NCBI GenBank assembly: GCA_013099015.1
Contig: CP039998.1
Coordinates: forward strand, 248,001-312,000
Direction of reading: 5' to 3'
From: Candidatus Saccharibacteria bacterium oral taxon 488
GTDB taxonomy: Bacteria; Patescibacteriota; Saccharimonadia; Saccharimonadales; Saccharimonadaceae
Length of the DNA: 64,000 bases
The notes under the pieces are model-generated. The model was not told the DNA's origin. It searched no databases and saw nothing but the letters and a program-made list of their open reading frames with translations. Position numbers and translations under genes: made by a program. Of this stretch, positions 8,609 through 16,834 are shown one piece after another; the first letter of the stretch is position 1; each line of letters begins with the position of its first letter.

Positions 8609-10120
8609 ATGGATCAGGAATTAGCGCTGGCGATTTTAATGAGCGGTCGGTCGGCGCTGCTGACGGGTGCGGCTGGGACGGGCAAAACGCACCTGCTGAA
8701 TACTTTTATTGCACAGGCGCGTGACCAGGGTAAAAAGGTGTCGGTAACAGCGACGACGGGCTTGGCGGCGACGCATCTGGGCGGCAATACGATTCACAGT
8801 TGGAGTGGTATTGGCGTTAGCGATCACCTCCCGAACAACTTTTTTGATCGGCTGTCAAAAACGCGGCGTGAGGTGATTACCAAGACCGATGTACTGGTGA
8901 TTGACGAGATTTCCATGCTGCATGATTTTCGGCTGGATATGGTCGATCGGGTGCTGCGTGGTGTCCGGGAAAACGACCAGCCGTTTGGCGGCGTGCAGCT
9001 AGTGATGAGCGGTGATTTTTTCCAATTACCGCCGATTAATCGTCCGGGTGGGCAGGGCGGCGGCTTCGTGGTGTATTCGGAAGCATGGCAGGAGTTACAG
9101 CCGGCGGTGCTATATCTGGAGCGGCAGTATCGGCAGAGTGACGAGCAGCTGCTGGAGATTTTGACAGCGCTGAGAAATGACGATATTAGGCGGCATCATG
9201 CCGAGACGCTGCTGGCGCGGACGGAGGTCGAGCTGCCTGACGGTGATATCACCGAGCTACATACCGTCAATGTTGATGTTGACGCCATCAACAGCCAGAA
9301 GCTGGCGGAGCTGGCGGGCGAGGAGCGAGCGTATCAGCAGACAACGATGGGTTCAAAGGTGTATGTCGAGAGTCTGCAGCGGTCAGTGCTGGCGCCGAGC
9401 GAACTCGTGTTGAAATTGGGTGCGTTGGTGATGGCCGTGAAAAATTCGCCGCAGAAATTGTACGCCAATGGTAGCATCGGCACGGTGGTGGATTTTGAGC
9501 CGCTGACGGACTATCCGATAGTGGAGTTTCGTAGTGGACAGCAGGTAACCATGGTACCGGATGTGTGGGAGCTGCGTGACGGTGAGCGTAAGCGGGCGAG
9601 TATTTCCCAGGTGCCACTGCGCCTGGCGTGGGCTGTCACGGTGCATAAAAGCCAGGGCATGACACTGGACGCGGCAAAAATTGACCTGAGAAAGGCCTTT
9701 GTCGAAGGTATGGGCTACGTGGCGCTGAGTCGGGTGCGTGATCTTGATAATCTGTATCTCTATGGCATTAACCGCAAGGCGCTGGCGGTCTCGCCTGATG
9801 CACTGGCGATTGACGAGGTGTTGCAGCAGGCAAGTAGTGAAGCAGCCAAGCACTATCGTCCAATGCTGGAGGAAATGAAGCGAAAGCAGTCAGCGCCGAA
9901 AAAATCTGCCAAATCCGGCAGCTGGCAGCAAAAAATTACCAAAATGCGCGAAACCTATCCCAAAGCCTATATGCCGTGGGAAAAAGCCGACGACGACATC
10001 CTCAAGCAGGAGTTCTTGCAAGGTGCAACCATCCAGCAGCTTAGCCAAAAGCTCGGCCGCCACGAAGGCTCGATTAGGATGCGGCTGCAGAAACATTTTG
10101 GGGAGGATGTGGTGCAGTGA
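8609..10120 (+). CDS. PIF1-like DNA helicase with C-terminal DNA-binding tail
   Basis: A 503-residue superfamily 1B helicase. Walker A is GAAGTGKT (about residues 20-27), Walker B is VLVIDEISML, motif III is VMSGDFFQLPP, and the C-terminal motif AWAVTVHKSQGMTLD with ALSRVR is typical of PIF1/RecD-type enzymes. Residues from about 415 are basic and then end in an HTH-like segment (LKQEFLQGATIQQLSQKLGR), probably a Myb/SANT-like DNA-binding extension. It starts 2 nt after the DUF4868 gene. Likely works on DNA replication forks or G-quadruplexes; this is inferred from the family. Confidence 0.85.
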   Translation: MDQELALAILMSGRSALLTGAAGTGKTHLLNTFIAQARDQGKKVSVTATTGLAATHLGGNTIHSWSGIGVSDHLPNNFFDRLSKTRREVITKTDVLVIDEISMLHDFRLDMVDRVLRGVRENDQPFGGVQLVMSGDFFQLPPINRPGGQGGGFVVYSEAWQELQPAVLYLERQYRQSDEQLLEILTALRNDDIRRHHAETLLARTEVELPDGDITELHTVNVDVDAINSQKLAELAGEERAYQQTTMGSKVYVESLQRSVLAPSELVLKLGALVMAVKNSPQKLYANGSIGTVVDFEPLTDYPIVEFRSGQQVTMVPDVWELRDGERKRASISQVPLRLAWAVTVHKSQGMTLDAAKIDLRKAFVEGMGYVALSRVRDLDNLYLYGINRKALAVSPDALAIDEVLQQASSEAAKHYRPMLEEMKRKQSAPKKSAKSGSWQQKITKMRETYPKAYMPWEKADDDILKQEFLQGATIQQLSQKLGRHEGSIRMRLQKHFGEDVVQ

Positions 10121-10165
10121 CGCTTGGCTGGCAGTTTGGCCAATAACTTGGTATAATATATTTTG

Positions 10166-11425
10166 ATGACAACGAAGCAATCTGAACGCATCGTGTTTCC
10201 GAAGAAGTTTTTATGGGGTGCAGCGACGTCGGCACATCAGGTCGAGGGTGGTCTGGTGAATCAGTGGACGACGTGGGAGCTTGAACATGCCAAGCGGCTG
10301 TCCGTGCAGGCACCGCATCAATTTGGTGATATTGACAGCTGGCCGCGCATCAAAAAAGAGGCGATCAGGCCTGACAACTACGTATCGGGGCGGGGCGTCG
10401 ATCATTACCATCGCTATGAGGAAGATTTCGCGATTCTCAAGAGCCTCAACATGAATGCCTTTCGATTCTGTATTGAATGGGCACGAATTGAGCCGCAAGA
10501 GGGCGCGTGGGATGCAGCGGCGATTGCTCACTATCGGACGTATCTGCGGACGTTGAAGAAAATGGGTATTACGCCGGTGGTGACGCTGTTTCACTTTACG
10601 CTGCCGGAATGGTTTATGGCCAAGGGCGGTTTTGAAAAGCGGCGCAATATCAAATATTTTGTGTATTATGTTGAAAAAGTCTTGAGCGAGCTGGGGCGCG
10701 ACATCGAGTGGATCGTGACGATTAACGAGCCGACCGTGTACGCTGGCGAGAGTTATCTCGAAGGGCATTGGCCGCCGAATAAAACTCGCAAGCGTGACTT
10801 ACTGCGCGTGTTATGCAACCTCGTTACGGCGCATAAAAAAGTGTACAAATTGACGCGTGCTCGCAAAAAGTGGAAAGTATCGATGGCGCATCATCTGATC
10901 TATTGTTATCCTGGCGATGACGCGATTCTCAGTCGTGCTAGTGCGCGGGTGGCACATTATTTCCTGAACACATGGGTGCTGCGTCGAGTGCGGCGGCACA
11001 GTGATTTCTTGGCGATCAATTATTACTTTGCCCGGCGGATTTATGGCTATCGGGCACATGACCCGTATCTGAAGGTCAGCGATCTCGGCTGGGATATGCA
11101 GCCGGATAAATTGCAGTATTTACTGGAGGACGTGGCCGAACGCTATCGACTGCCGATTATGATTACCGAGAATGGGCTGGCGGATGGCACTGATAGTCAG
11201 CGGCAGTGGTGGCTGACCGAGACGATCAAGGCGATGCACGAGGCGCTAAAGCGCGATATTAAGCTGATCGGTTATTTACACTGGAGCCTGCTTGATAATT
11301 TTGAATGGGACAAGGGATACTGGCCAAAGTTTGGTCTGGTGGCAGTCGATCGGCAGACCATGGCCCGGACCGTGCGGCCAAGCGCACGCTGGTTTGCGGC
11401 GGTGATCAAGAAGCTGCGAAAATAG
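10166..11425 (+). CDS. Glycoside hydrolase family 1 (beta-glucosidase type)
   Basis: A 419-residue GH1 enzyme. The N-terminal signature FLWGAATSAHQVEGG is present, the acid/base glutamate is in TINEPT, the nucleophile is in ITENGLAD, and the C-terminal GYLHWSLLDNFEW motif closes the barrel. It has no signal peptide, so it acts in the cytoplasm on beta-glucosides or phospho-beta-glucosides. The protein is a little shorter than typical GH1 (440-480). The start is ATG 10166; TATAAT at 10152-10157 is 8 nt upstream. Confidence 0.9.
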   Translation: MTTKQSERIVFPKKFLWGAATSAHQVEGGLVNQWTTWELEHAKRLSVQAPHQFGDIDSWPRIKKEAIRPDNYVSGRGVDHYHRYEEDFAILKSLNMNAFRFCIEWARIEPQEGAWDAAAIAHYRTYLRTLKKMGITPVVTLFHFTLPEWFMAKGGFEKRRNIKYFVYYVEKVLSELGRDIEWIVTINEPTVYAGESYLEGHWPPNKTRKRDLLRVLCNLVTAHKKVYKLTRARKKWKVSMAHHLIYCYPGDDAILSRASARVAHYFLNTWVLRRVRRHSDFLAINYYFARRIYGYRAHDPYLKVSDLGWDMQPDKLQYLLEDVAERYRLPIMITENGLADGTDSQRQWWLTETIKAMHEALKRDIKLIGYLHWSLLDNFEWDKGYWPKFGLVAVDRQTMARTVRPSARWFAAVIKKLRK

Positions 11426-11510
11426 TGACCAGCTTCGCATAACCCTAGATTCGAATGTAAAGCGACATGCTAGAGAAAGTAGCGCTCCGCCGTTATACCA
11501 CACCACTAGA

Positions 11511-11539
11511 CTTTTCCACAGAATCGTGGAAAAGTTTTT
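11511..11539 (+). terminator. Rho-independent terminator after the GH1 gene
   Basis: A perfect 9-bp stem, CTTTTCCAC (11511-11519) with GTGGAAAAG (11526-11534), a 6-nt loop and a run of five T. It separates the GH1 transcript from the mraZ promoter. Confidence 0.85.
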
Positions 11540-11552
11540 ATTTGGTAGGGAA

Positions 11553-11607
11553 ATGGGTAGAAAGTGGGTAAAAAGGCTTGCATGTGGGTAGTTGTGGGTA
11601 GTATAGT
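11553..11607 (+). promoter_or_regulatory. mraZ promoter with MraZ boxes
   Basis: Four TGGGTA repeats start at 11554, 11565, 11585 and 11595 (spacings 11, 20 and 10), three of them as GTGGGTA. They overlap a promoter made of TTGCAT (11578-11583), an 18-nt spacer and TATAGT (11602-11607). MraZ binds such helical-phase repeats upstream of its own operon, so autoregulation of the division cluster is likely. Confidence 0.8.
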
Positions 11608-11699
11608 GGAGTCAGTGGAACGAAAGTTGATGGAAATCACCAACCAAAACAAACATCCACTACGAAAAACCAACTAATCTACCACGGAGGAAGGGCGAC

Positions 11700-12068
11700 G
11701 TGCAGACAGATTACTTTGAGCGAAAGTTGGACGACAAGCGGCGCTTGACGATCCCGGCCGAGCTCAGGGCAGAGTTTGCATCCGGCGTCGTGTTGACTCG
11801 CGGGTTTGGCAACTATCTTCACTTGTATCCACAGCAAGTCTGGGATCGGGAAGTGGAGGGCGCGCTGACCGGAAGTATTCTGGATGAGCGCGTGGCCGAC
11901 CTGAACGTCAAGTTTCGCCGCGGTAAAACCGCCTCGGCGCTCGACCAGAAACAGGGGCGAGTGACGATTGAACAGCATCTACTCGACTATGCTGGTATTG
12001 ACCGGGAAGTCGTGGCGGTGCGGGCGGGCGCGTATTTTCGGCTGATGGCGGCTGAGAATGCGGATTGA
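11700..12068 (+). CDS. mraZ: MraZ transcriptional regulator
   Basis: A 122-residue protein with two SpoVT-AbrB-like halves; the signature FERKLDDKRRLTIPAELR is at residues 6-23 and the second half has ALDQKQGRVTIEQHLLDYAGI. It is shorter than most MraZ (about 145), lacking C-terminal residues. It starts with GTG behind a strong GGAGG site about 10 nt upstream, so unlike many first genes here it has a leader of about 85 nt. MraZ binds the repeats at 11553-11600 and controls the division cluster. Confidence 0.9.
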   Translation: MQTDYFERKLDDKRRLTIPAELRAEFASGVVLTRGFGNYLHLYPQQVWDREVEGALTGSILDERVADLNVKFRRGKTASALDQKQGRVTIEQHLLDYAGIDREVVAVRAGAYFRLMAAENAD

Positions 12069-12486
12069 TTAGCCGGGGTCAGTACTTTAACAATTTGGAA
12101 ACCTCTCGAGATCAACTATCTGGGTATTTGAAGATGGCAGGTGGCAATTTGCTCCACGATAAAAACGGCAACGTTCTTTCCTCAAAACACCTCCCAAAAA
12201 ACTCCACCTCACACATAAGTCTCTTTTGGAAACTATGGTTGTCACTGACAATCATCACATTTCCACTCTTAGACAACAAAAACAAACAAAACACAAATAC
12301 AAAACAGCCAGAATTAAATATCCAGTTAGGTGATCTCGAGCATTGCTATACGTTGTGGTGTCAGCCGCGGCGATTTGTCGAGATTTACTCCTCTTTACGC
12401 GCCAGGCGACTCAAGGTCGCTTGGGCTGCAATCGCTGTACGGAGATAAATCTCGAAAATCTTGCACCTGACTGCTACAATAAAGCA
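12069..12486. other. Gene-free interval between mraZ and rsmH
   Basis: About 420 nt without a convincing gene. An ORF starting with TTG at 12065 crosses it but has AT-biased, low-complexity composition in its middle and no start signal. An imperfect inverted repeat lies around 12401-12427 (GGCGAC / GTCGCT arms). A TACAAT -10 box for rsmH is at 12475-12480. No known RNA is recognised. Confidence 0.5.
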
Positions 12487-13407
12487 ATGATGAGTATTAA
12501 AGAACATCCACCACAGTCGGAGACGCTTCGAGTGAGCGAACCGATTCATGTTCCCGTGCTCCTGGAGGTGACCTTGGATAGGTTGCGGCCAGCCAGAGGC
12601 GAGAGGTATCTCGACCTGACGGCTGGCTACGGCGGCCACGCTAGGGAATTCTTACAGAGGACGGATAATTACTTGGGCGCAGTGCTGGTTGACCGCGATG
12701 ATAACGCGATTAACACGCTGGGCGATTTGGCTGAAAAAGGCGCCACGCTAATTCACAAGGATTTTGTGAGCGCAGCGCAGGATTTGGTCAAGCAGGGACG
12801 TACATTTGACGTGATTTTGGCTGATTTGGGGGTGTCGTCACCGCAGCTTGACAGAGCAGAGAGAGGTTTTTCGTTTCGGTTTGACGGGCCGCTGGATATG
12901 CGGATGGATAATCGGACGGAAACTACAGCAGCGGATATTGTCAATTCGTATTCGGTTGATAAGTTGACGCGGCTGATAACTCGTTACGGCGAGGAAAGTC
13001 CCGGGCGGGCTAGGCGGATTACGCAAGCAATCGCCAAAGCACGGCTGATTCGGGGAACGACCGAGCTGGCTGATCTGATCAAGCACACTGTCGGTCGTGG
13101 CGGGATGAAACATCATCCGGCGACTCGCACCTTTCAGGCACTGCGCATTGAAGTCAATCACGAACTTCGGCTGGTTGAAGAATTATTGCCGCTACTGCCA
13201 CGCCTCCTTAACCGGGGCGGGCGAGTCGGAATAATTAGTTTTCATAGCTTGGAGGATCGATTGGTCAAGCGATATTTCTGGGAGCAAGCGTCTGCTGGCT
13301 ACGAGGCCGAGCTGATAATCCCAGAGAAAAAACCGGTGTCTGGAACAGAAGATGCTCACAATCCGCGCAGTCGAAGCGCTCAGTTTCGCTACGCCGTGAA
13401 AAAATAA
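12487..13407 (+). CDS. rsmH: 16S rRNA m4C1402 methyltransferase RsmH (MraW)
   Basis: A 306-residue SAM-dependent methyltransferase that modifies C1402 of 16S rRNA. Visible marks are HVPVLLEVTLDRL, the SAM loop YLDLTAGYGGHA, ADLGVSSPQLD, ERGFSFRFDGPLDMRM, the insertion domain around residues 145-215, TFQALRIEVNHEL and ISFHSLEDRLVK. All are classic RsmH motifs and the length is normal. Start: ATG 12487 (a second ATG follows directly), 6 nt after TACAAT, so rsmH has its own probably leaderless promoter although it belongs to the dcw cluster. Confidence 0.95.
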   Translation: MMSIKEHPPQSETLRVSEPIHVPVLLEVTLDRLRPARGERYLDLTAGYGGHAREFLQRTDNYLGAVLVDRDDNAINTLGDLAEKGATLIHKDFVSAAQDLVKQGRTFDVILADLGVSSPQLDRAERGFSFRFDGPLDMRMDNRTETTAADIVNSYSVDKLTRLITRYGEESPGRARRITQAIAKARLIRGTTELADLIKHTVGRGGMKHHPATRTFQALRIEVNHELRLVEELLPLLPRLLNRGGRVGIISFHSLEDRLVKRYFWEQASAGYEAELIIPEKKPVSGTEDAHNPRSRSAQFRYAVKK

Positions 13408-13429
13408 AACAAAAAAGGAGGGCGACACC

Positions 13430-13501
13430 ATGCCAATCCACATCAAAGTACAATTCCAGGACGCAGAAGTAGCTGAGACCGTTGCGGTACGCCGCGACTA
13501 A
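13430..13501 (+). CDS. Mini-ORF of 23 residues with a strong ribosome binding site
   Basis: An ATG at 13430 lies behind AAGGAGG (13415-13421), one of the best Shine-Dalgarno matches in the window. The 23-residue peptide begins MPIHIKVQFQ and ends VAVRRD before TAA. It sits between rsmH and the ftsL-like gene. I do not recognise it. It could be a real small protein, a leader peptide, or the remnant of a longer gene. Confidence 0.45.
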   Translation: MPIHIKVQFQDAEVAETVAVRRD

Positions 13502-13659
13502 GTAAGCTCGCTTGATAGTTTTCCCGGAAAAAGTATGCAAGCTCGGTGGCTCGCTCTTTCGCGATAAGGGCGGGCCGACCGGCTGTACTTCCCGTGTCGT
13601 TATGATGCGCCACCAAAAGCATTAAACCGTAACAAATTAAACACACACAGAAATTATTT

Positions 13660-14010
13660 ATGCACACACGCTCATCCACCACATTTACTCCGCGTCGTCC
13701 TGGGCCGCAGCTTCGCCGTAACCAGAACGCCACCCGTTTTCGATCACAGACCAAGCTCGGGCCAGTGGCACATACGGTGCTGGTGGCGCTGATGATTATG
13801 GTGCTGGGGCTGGTGTACTTGACGCAGGCGACCAAGACGACGGCCTATGGCTACGAGGCGGAGGGGCTGGACTCACAGCTGAATGAGCTGGCGACGAAAA
13901 AGTCAGAGCTAGAGGTGCAGAATGCACGGCTGACGGCGCTCGAAAAGGTCAAGCACAGCAACGTCGCCTCAGCGATGAAAACACCGACACAGACGAACTA
14001 CGCTCGCTAG
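13660..14010 (+). CDS. FtsL-like division protein
   Basis: A 116-residue protein with a basic cytoplasmic N terminus (about residues 1-36), one transmembrane helix (about 37-57, VAHTVLVALMIMVLGLVYL) and a coiled-coil extracytoplasmic segment (about 62-100). This architecture and the position between rsmH and ftsI match FtsL, which recruits FtsW-FtsI to the septum with DivIC/FtsB. The sequence itself is too variable for a firm name. Confidence 0.7.
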   Translation: MHTRSSTTFTPRRPGPQLRRNQNATRFRSQTKLGPVAHTVLVALMIMVLGLVYLTQATKTTAYGYEAEGLDSQLNELATKKSELEVQNARLTALEKVKHSNVASAMKTPTQTNYAR

Positions 14011-14045
14011 CCTAGGGGTAAAAGTGGTACAATAGGACAAGCGGT

Positions 14046-15794
14046 ATGAAACGTCACTTAACGCAATCTCGAACCGGCGTACTCGCTATCATTCTTTTGG
14101 GGATGATGGCGATTTTTGTGATGCGACTGTTTTATTTACAGATCATTAAACACAGCGAATACGTGTCGCTGGCTCAGGCCAGTCAGCAGCGGCACTTCGT
14201 CATTCCGGCCGAGCGGGGCAAGCTATATATGATGGATGGCGGCGCGCCCGCTCCCGTGGTGCTCAACCAGACGGTCTATACGGTTATCGCTGATCCGCAG
14301 ACGGTCAAGCAGGAGCAGCGCCAGCAGATTATCGCGGCGCTACAGGAAATTGCCGGTGGCGAGGTGGTGAGCGACGCAGCCAAGCGACTGGAGCGCACTA
14401 CCTCTCGCTACGAAGTGCTGGCGCGTAACATCACGCGCACCCAGGCCGAGAAGTTAAAGGCCAAGGATTTTGTCGGTATCTTGTATCAAAAGGGGTCGAT
14501 TCGCAACTATCCGGAGGGGCAACTGGCGGCGCAGGTGCTGGGCTTCGTCAATGCCGAGGGCAAGGGTCAGTACGGGGTTGAAGGGGCGCTGAATGATAGG
14601 CTGAAGGGTCGTGATGGCCTACTCAAAACAGTGGCGGACGTGCGTAATGTGCCGCTGACGCTGAGTAAAGACAATGTGCGTGTCGAGGCGAAGTCGGGCG
14701 AGAATGTGGCGTTGTCGATTGATCGCAATGTGCAGAGTCACGCCGAAGAAGCGCTCAAACGAGGGATCGACAAGGCCGGCGCGACCGAGGGCAGCGTGAT
14801 GGTAATGAATCCGAATAATGGGCAGGTGCTAGCGATGGCTAATTATCCGACGTATAATCCGGCCGAGTACGCCAAGCAAAAAGACGCAGCAGTGTTTAGT
14901 AACGCGACGACAATGCTGCCGTTTGAGCCGGGCTCCATTGTCAAGACGTTCAGTATGGCGACGGGGATTGATAAGGGTGTGGTGACGCCGCAGTCAACGT
15001 ACTCAAACACTGATTGTACTGAGGTGGGGGATCGGAAAATTTGTAATGCATTGAGGGGGCTTAGCGGCACGACGAGTATGCAGAGTGCGTTTAATAATTC
15101 GCTCAACGTCGGCATGATCACGATTGCGCGGCGGCTGGGCGATGGATCGACGATCACCCCGGGTGCGCGGCAGACGCTGTATGAGTATTATCACGACAAA
15201 TTTGGGTTCGGTGAGGCGACGGGGATTGAGCTAGCGGAGGCGCCGGGGCTACTCTATACGCCGAATCGGCCGGGGGCGGAGGTGAATTACGCGAATATTA
15301 CGTTTGGGCAGGGTATGAATGCGACGATGGTGCAGGCAGCCAGTGCGTTTTGTTCGGTGGTGAATGGCGGGCAGTATTTTCGACCGACGGTGGTAGCTGG
15401 AACGGTGGATGCGAATGGCGGTTTGAGGCCTTCGGCTGCTTCACTGCTGCGCAGGACTATTTCTGAGCAGTCATCAGCCACGATGCGCGGCATGCTGTCA
15501 ACAGCGCGGGCGGTTCTCAATCAGCGTATGCCCGATAAAGATAAGCCCGGCTATGATGTCGGCGGCAAGACCGGCACCTCAGAGACGCTGATCAATGGTA
15601 GCTATACCATGGACGAAACGGTAGCGACGTATATTGGCTATGGTGGCGCAAATCGCCCCGAGTATGTCATAATGGTACGCGTGGCGGCGCCTGGCAAGCG
15701 CAAGAACTTACAGGGTAACATTCACGCTGCACCAATTTTTACTGATGTCTCCAATTGGATGATTGATTATATGAAATTAGCACCGAAGGGATAG
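14046..15794 (+). CDS. ftsI: Septal peptidoglycan transpeptidase FtsI (PBP2/3 type)
   Basis: A 582-residue class B penicillin-binding protein. It has an N-terminal membrane anchor (about residues 12-32), a dimerisation domain, and a transpeptidase domain from about 240. The catalytic SxxK is SIVK (in EPGSIVKTF), the SxN motif is SLN and the KTG motif is in VGGKTGTSET. It crosslinks peptidoglycan at the septum together with FtsW, encoded two genes on. A TACAAT box at 14028-14033 suggests an extra promoter 12 nt upstream. Confidence 0.93.
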   Translation: MKRHLTQSRTGVLAIILLGMMAIFVMRLFYLQIIKHSEYVSLAQASQQRHFVIPAERGKLYMMDGGAPAPVVLNQTVYTVIADPQTVKQEQRQQIIAALQEIAGGEVVSDAAKRLERTTSRYEVLARNITRTQAEKLKAKDFVGILYQKGSIRNYPEGQLAAQVLGFVNAEGKGQYGVEGALNDRLKGRDGLLKTVADVRNVPLTLSKDNVRVEAKSGENVALSIDRNVQSHAEEALKRGIDKAGATEGSVMVMNPNNGQVLAMANYPTYNPAEYAKQKDAAVFSNATTMLPFEPGSIVKTFSMATGIDKGVVTPQSTYSNTDCTEVGDRKICNALRGLSGTTSMQSAFNNSLNVGMITIARRLGDGSTITPGARQTLYEYYHDKFGFGEATGIELAEAPGLLYTPNRPGAEVNYANITFGQGMNATMVQAASAFCSVVNGGQYFRPTVVAGTVDANGGLRPSAASLLRRTISEQSSATMRGMLSTARAVLNQRMPDKDKPGYDVGGKTGTSETLINGSYTMDETVATYIGYGGANRPEYVIMVRVAAPGKRKNLQGNIHAAPIFTDVSNWMIDYMKLAPKG

Positions 15795-15796
15795 CC

Positions 15797-16834
15797 ATGG
15801 CAACTGCTTTACAAACAATGACCAACGAATTAACGCACGTATTTTTGCTCAGTGTCGGGGCGTTCTTACTGGCGATGTTTCTGACGCCAATTTATACGTT
15901 TTTTGCCTATCGATATCGGTTTTGGAAGCGGCAGCGCTCGGAGAGTACCGACGGCAAAGAGTTGAAGGTTTTTGCTAAATTCCAAGCGGCAAAATTGCGG
16001 CGAAATATTCCAACGATGGCTGGAGTTATCGGTGTTATTTCGATTTTTGTGGTGACGTTCTCTTGTAATTTAGATCGAGCGCAGACATGGCTGCCACTAG
16101 CGGCGTTGATCGGCGGTGCCGCGGTTGGGCTCATTGATGACATTATTAATCTACGCGGGCTGGGCGGTGGTGCGGCCGGCTTACGCAGTCCGGTGAAATT
16201 TGCGCTGATTATGCTTATCGGTATCGTCCTTGGCTGGTTTTTCTATACTAAGCTCGGTGTGGCAAGTTTTCACGTGCCGTTCATGGGCGACGTGGCGATT
16301 GGATGGCTGATCATCCCGCTGTTTGCCTTTGCGGTGGTGGCGACTGGCAATGCGGTTAATATTTCTGATGGCATGGATGGTTTGGCCGGTGGGCTGTTGG
16401 GGATTAGCTTTGGGGCCTTCGGGGTGATTGCCTTGCTGCAGCAACAGGTGCTGCTAGCGGGATTTTGCTTCACGGTAGTTGGTGTGCTGCTGAGTTATCT
16501 CTGGTTTAATATCTATCCAGCACGGTTTTTCATGGGCGATGTTGGTAGTTTTGCTTACGGGGTAAGTTTGGGGGTGGTGGCAATGCTGACTAATTCATTG
16601 CTGCTGCTGCCGGTGATTGGGTTGTTGTTTGTGATCGAGGCGGGTTCGAGCTTGATCCAGATTGTGAGCAAGAAACTCTTTAAGCGCAAAATTTTCTTGT
16701 CAGCGCCAATCCATCATCACCTAGAGGCCAGCGGCTGGCCGGAGACCAAGGTGACGATGCGGTTTTGGGTGATTGGCTGCGTGATGGCGTTTATCGGCGT
16801 GATGCTGGCGCTGGCGGGGGGTCATATTGCGTAA
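15797..16834 (+). CDS. mraY: Phospho-N-acetylmuramoyl-pentapeptide transferase MraY
   Basis: A 345-residue polytopic membrane enzyme that makes lipid I from UDP-MurNAc-pentapeptide and undecaprenyl phosphate. The conserved aspartate pair GLIDDIINL, the NISDGMDGLAGG loop, the MGDVGSFAYG motif and the IHHHLE histidine loop are all present. About ten hydrophobic segments are seen. It starts 2 nt after the ftsI stop and its end overlaps ftsW. Confidence 0.94.
   Translation: MATALQTMTNELTHVFLLSVGAFLLAMFLTPIYTFFAYRYRFWKRQRSESTDGKELKVFAKFQAAKLRRNIPTMAGVIGVISIFVVTFSCNLDRAQTWLPLAALIGGAAVGLIDDIINLRGLGGGAAGLRSPVKFALIMLIGIVLGWFFYTKLGVASFHVPFMGDVAIGWLIIPLFAFAVVATGNAVNISDGMDGLAGGLLGISFGAFGVIALLQQQVLLAGFCFTVVGVLLSYLWFNIYPARFFMGDVGSFAYGVSLGVVAMLTNSLLLLPVIGLLFVIEAGSSLIQIVSKKLFKRKIFLSAPIHHHLEASGWPETKVTMRFWVIGCVMAFIGVMLALAGGHIA

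Noticed and set aside
11430..11510. tRNA-like stretch on the minus strand (GGTATAACGGCGGAGC, TTCGAAT)
   Set aside because: The T-stem and acceptor arms do not pair, and the anticodon arm has a mismatch. At best a remnant.
12065..12448. 127-codon ORF between mraZ and rsmH
   Set aside because: TTG start without any signal, low-complexity middle, no family, and it overlaps the mraZ end.
13037..13052. GAGGAAAGTCCC, like the RNase P RNA P4 strand
   Set aside because: It lies inside rsmH and encodes EESPG in a conserved part; no second strand nearby.
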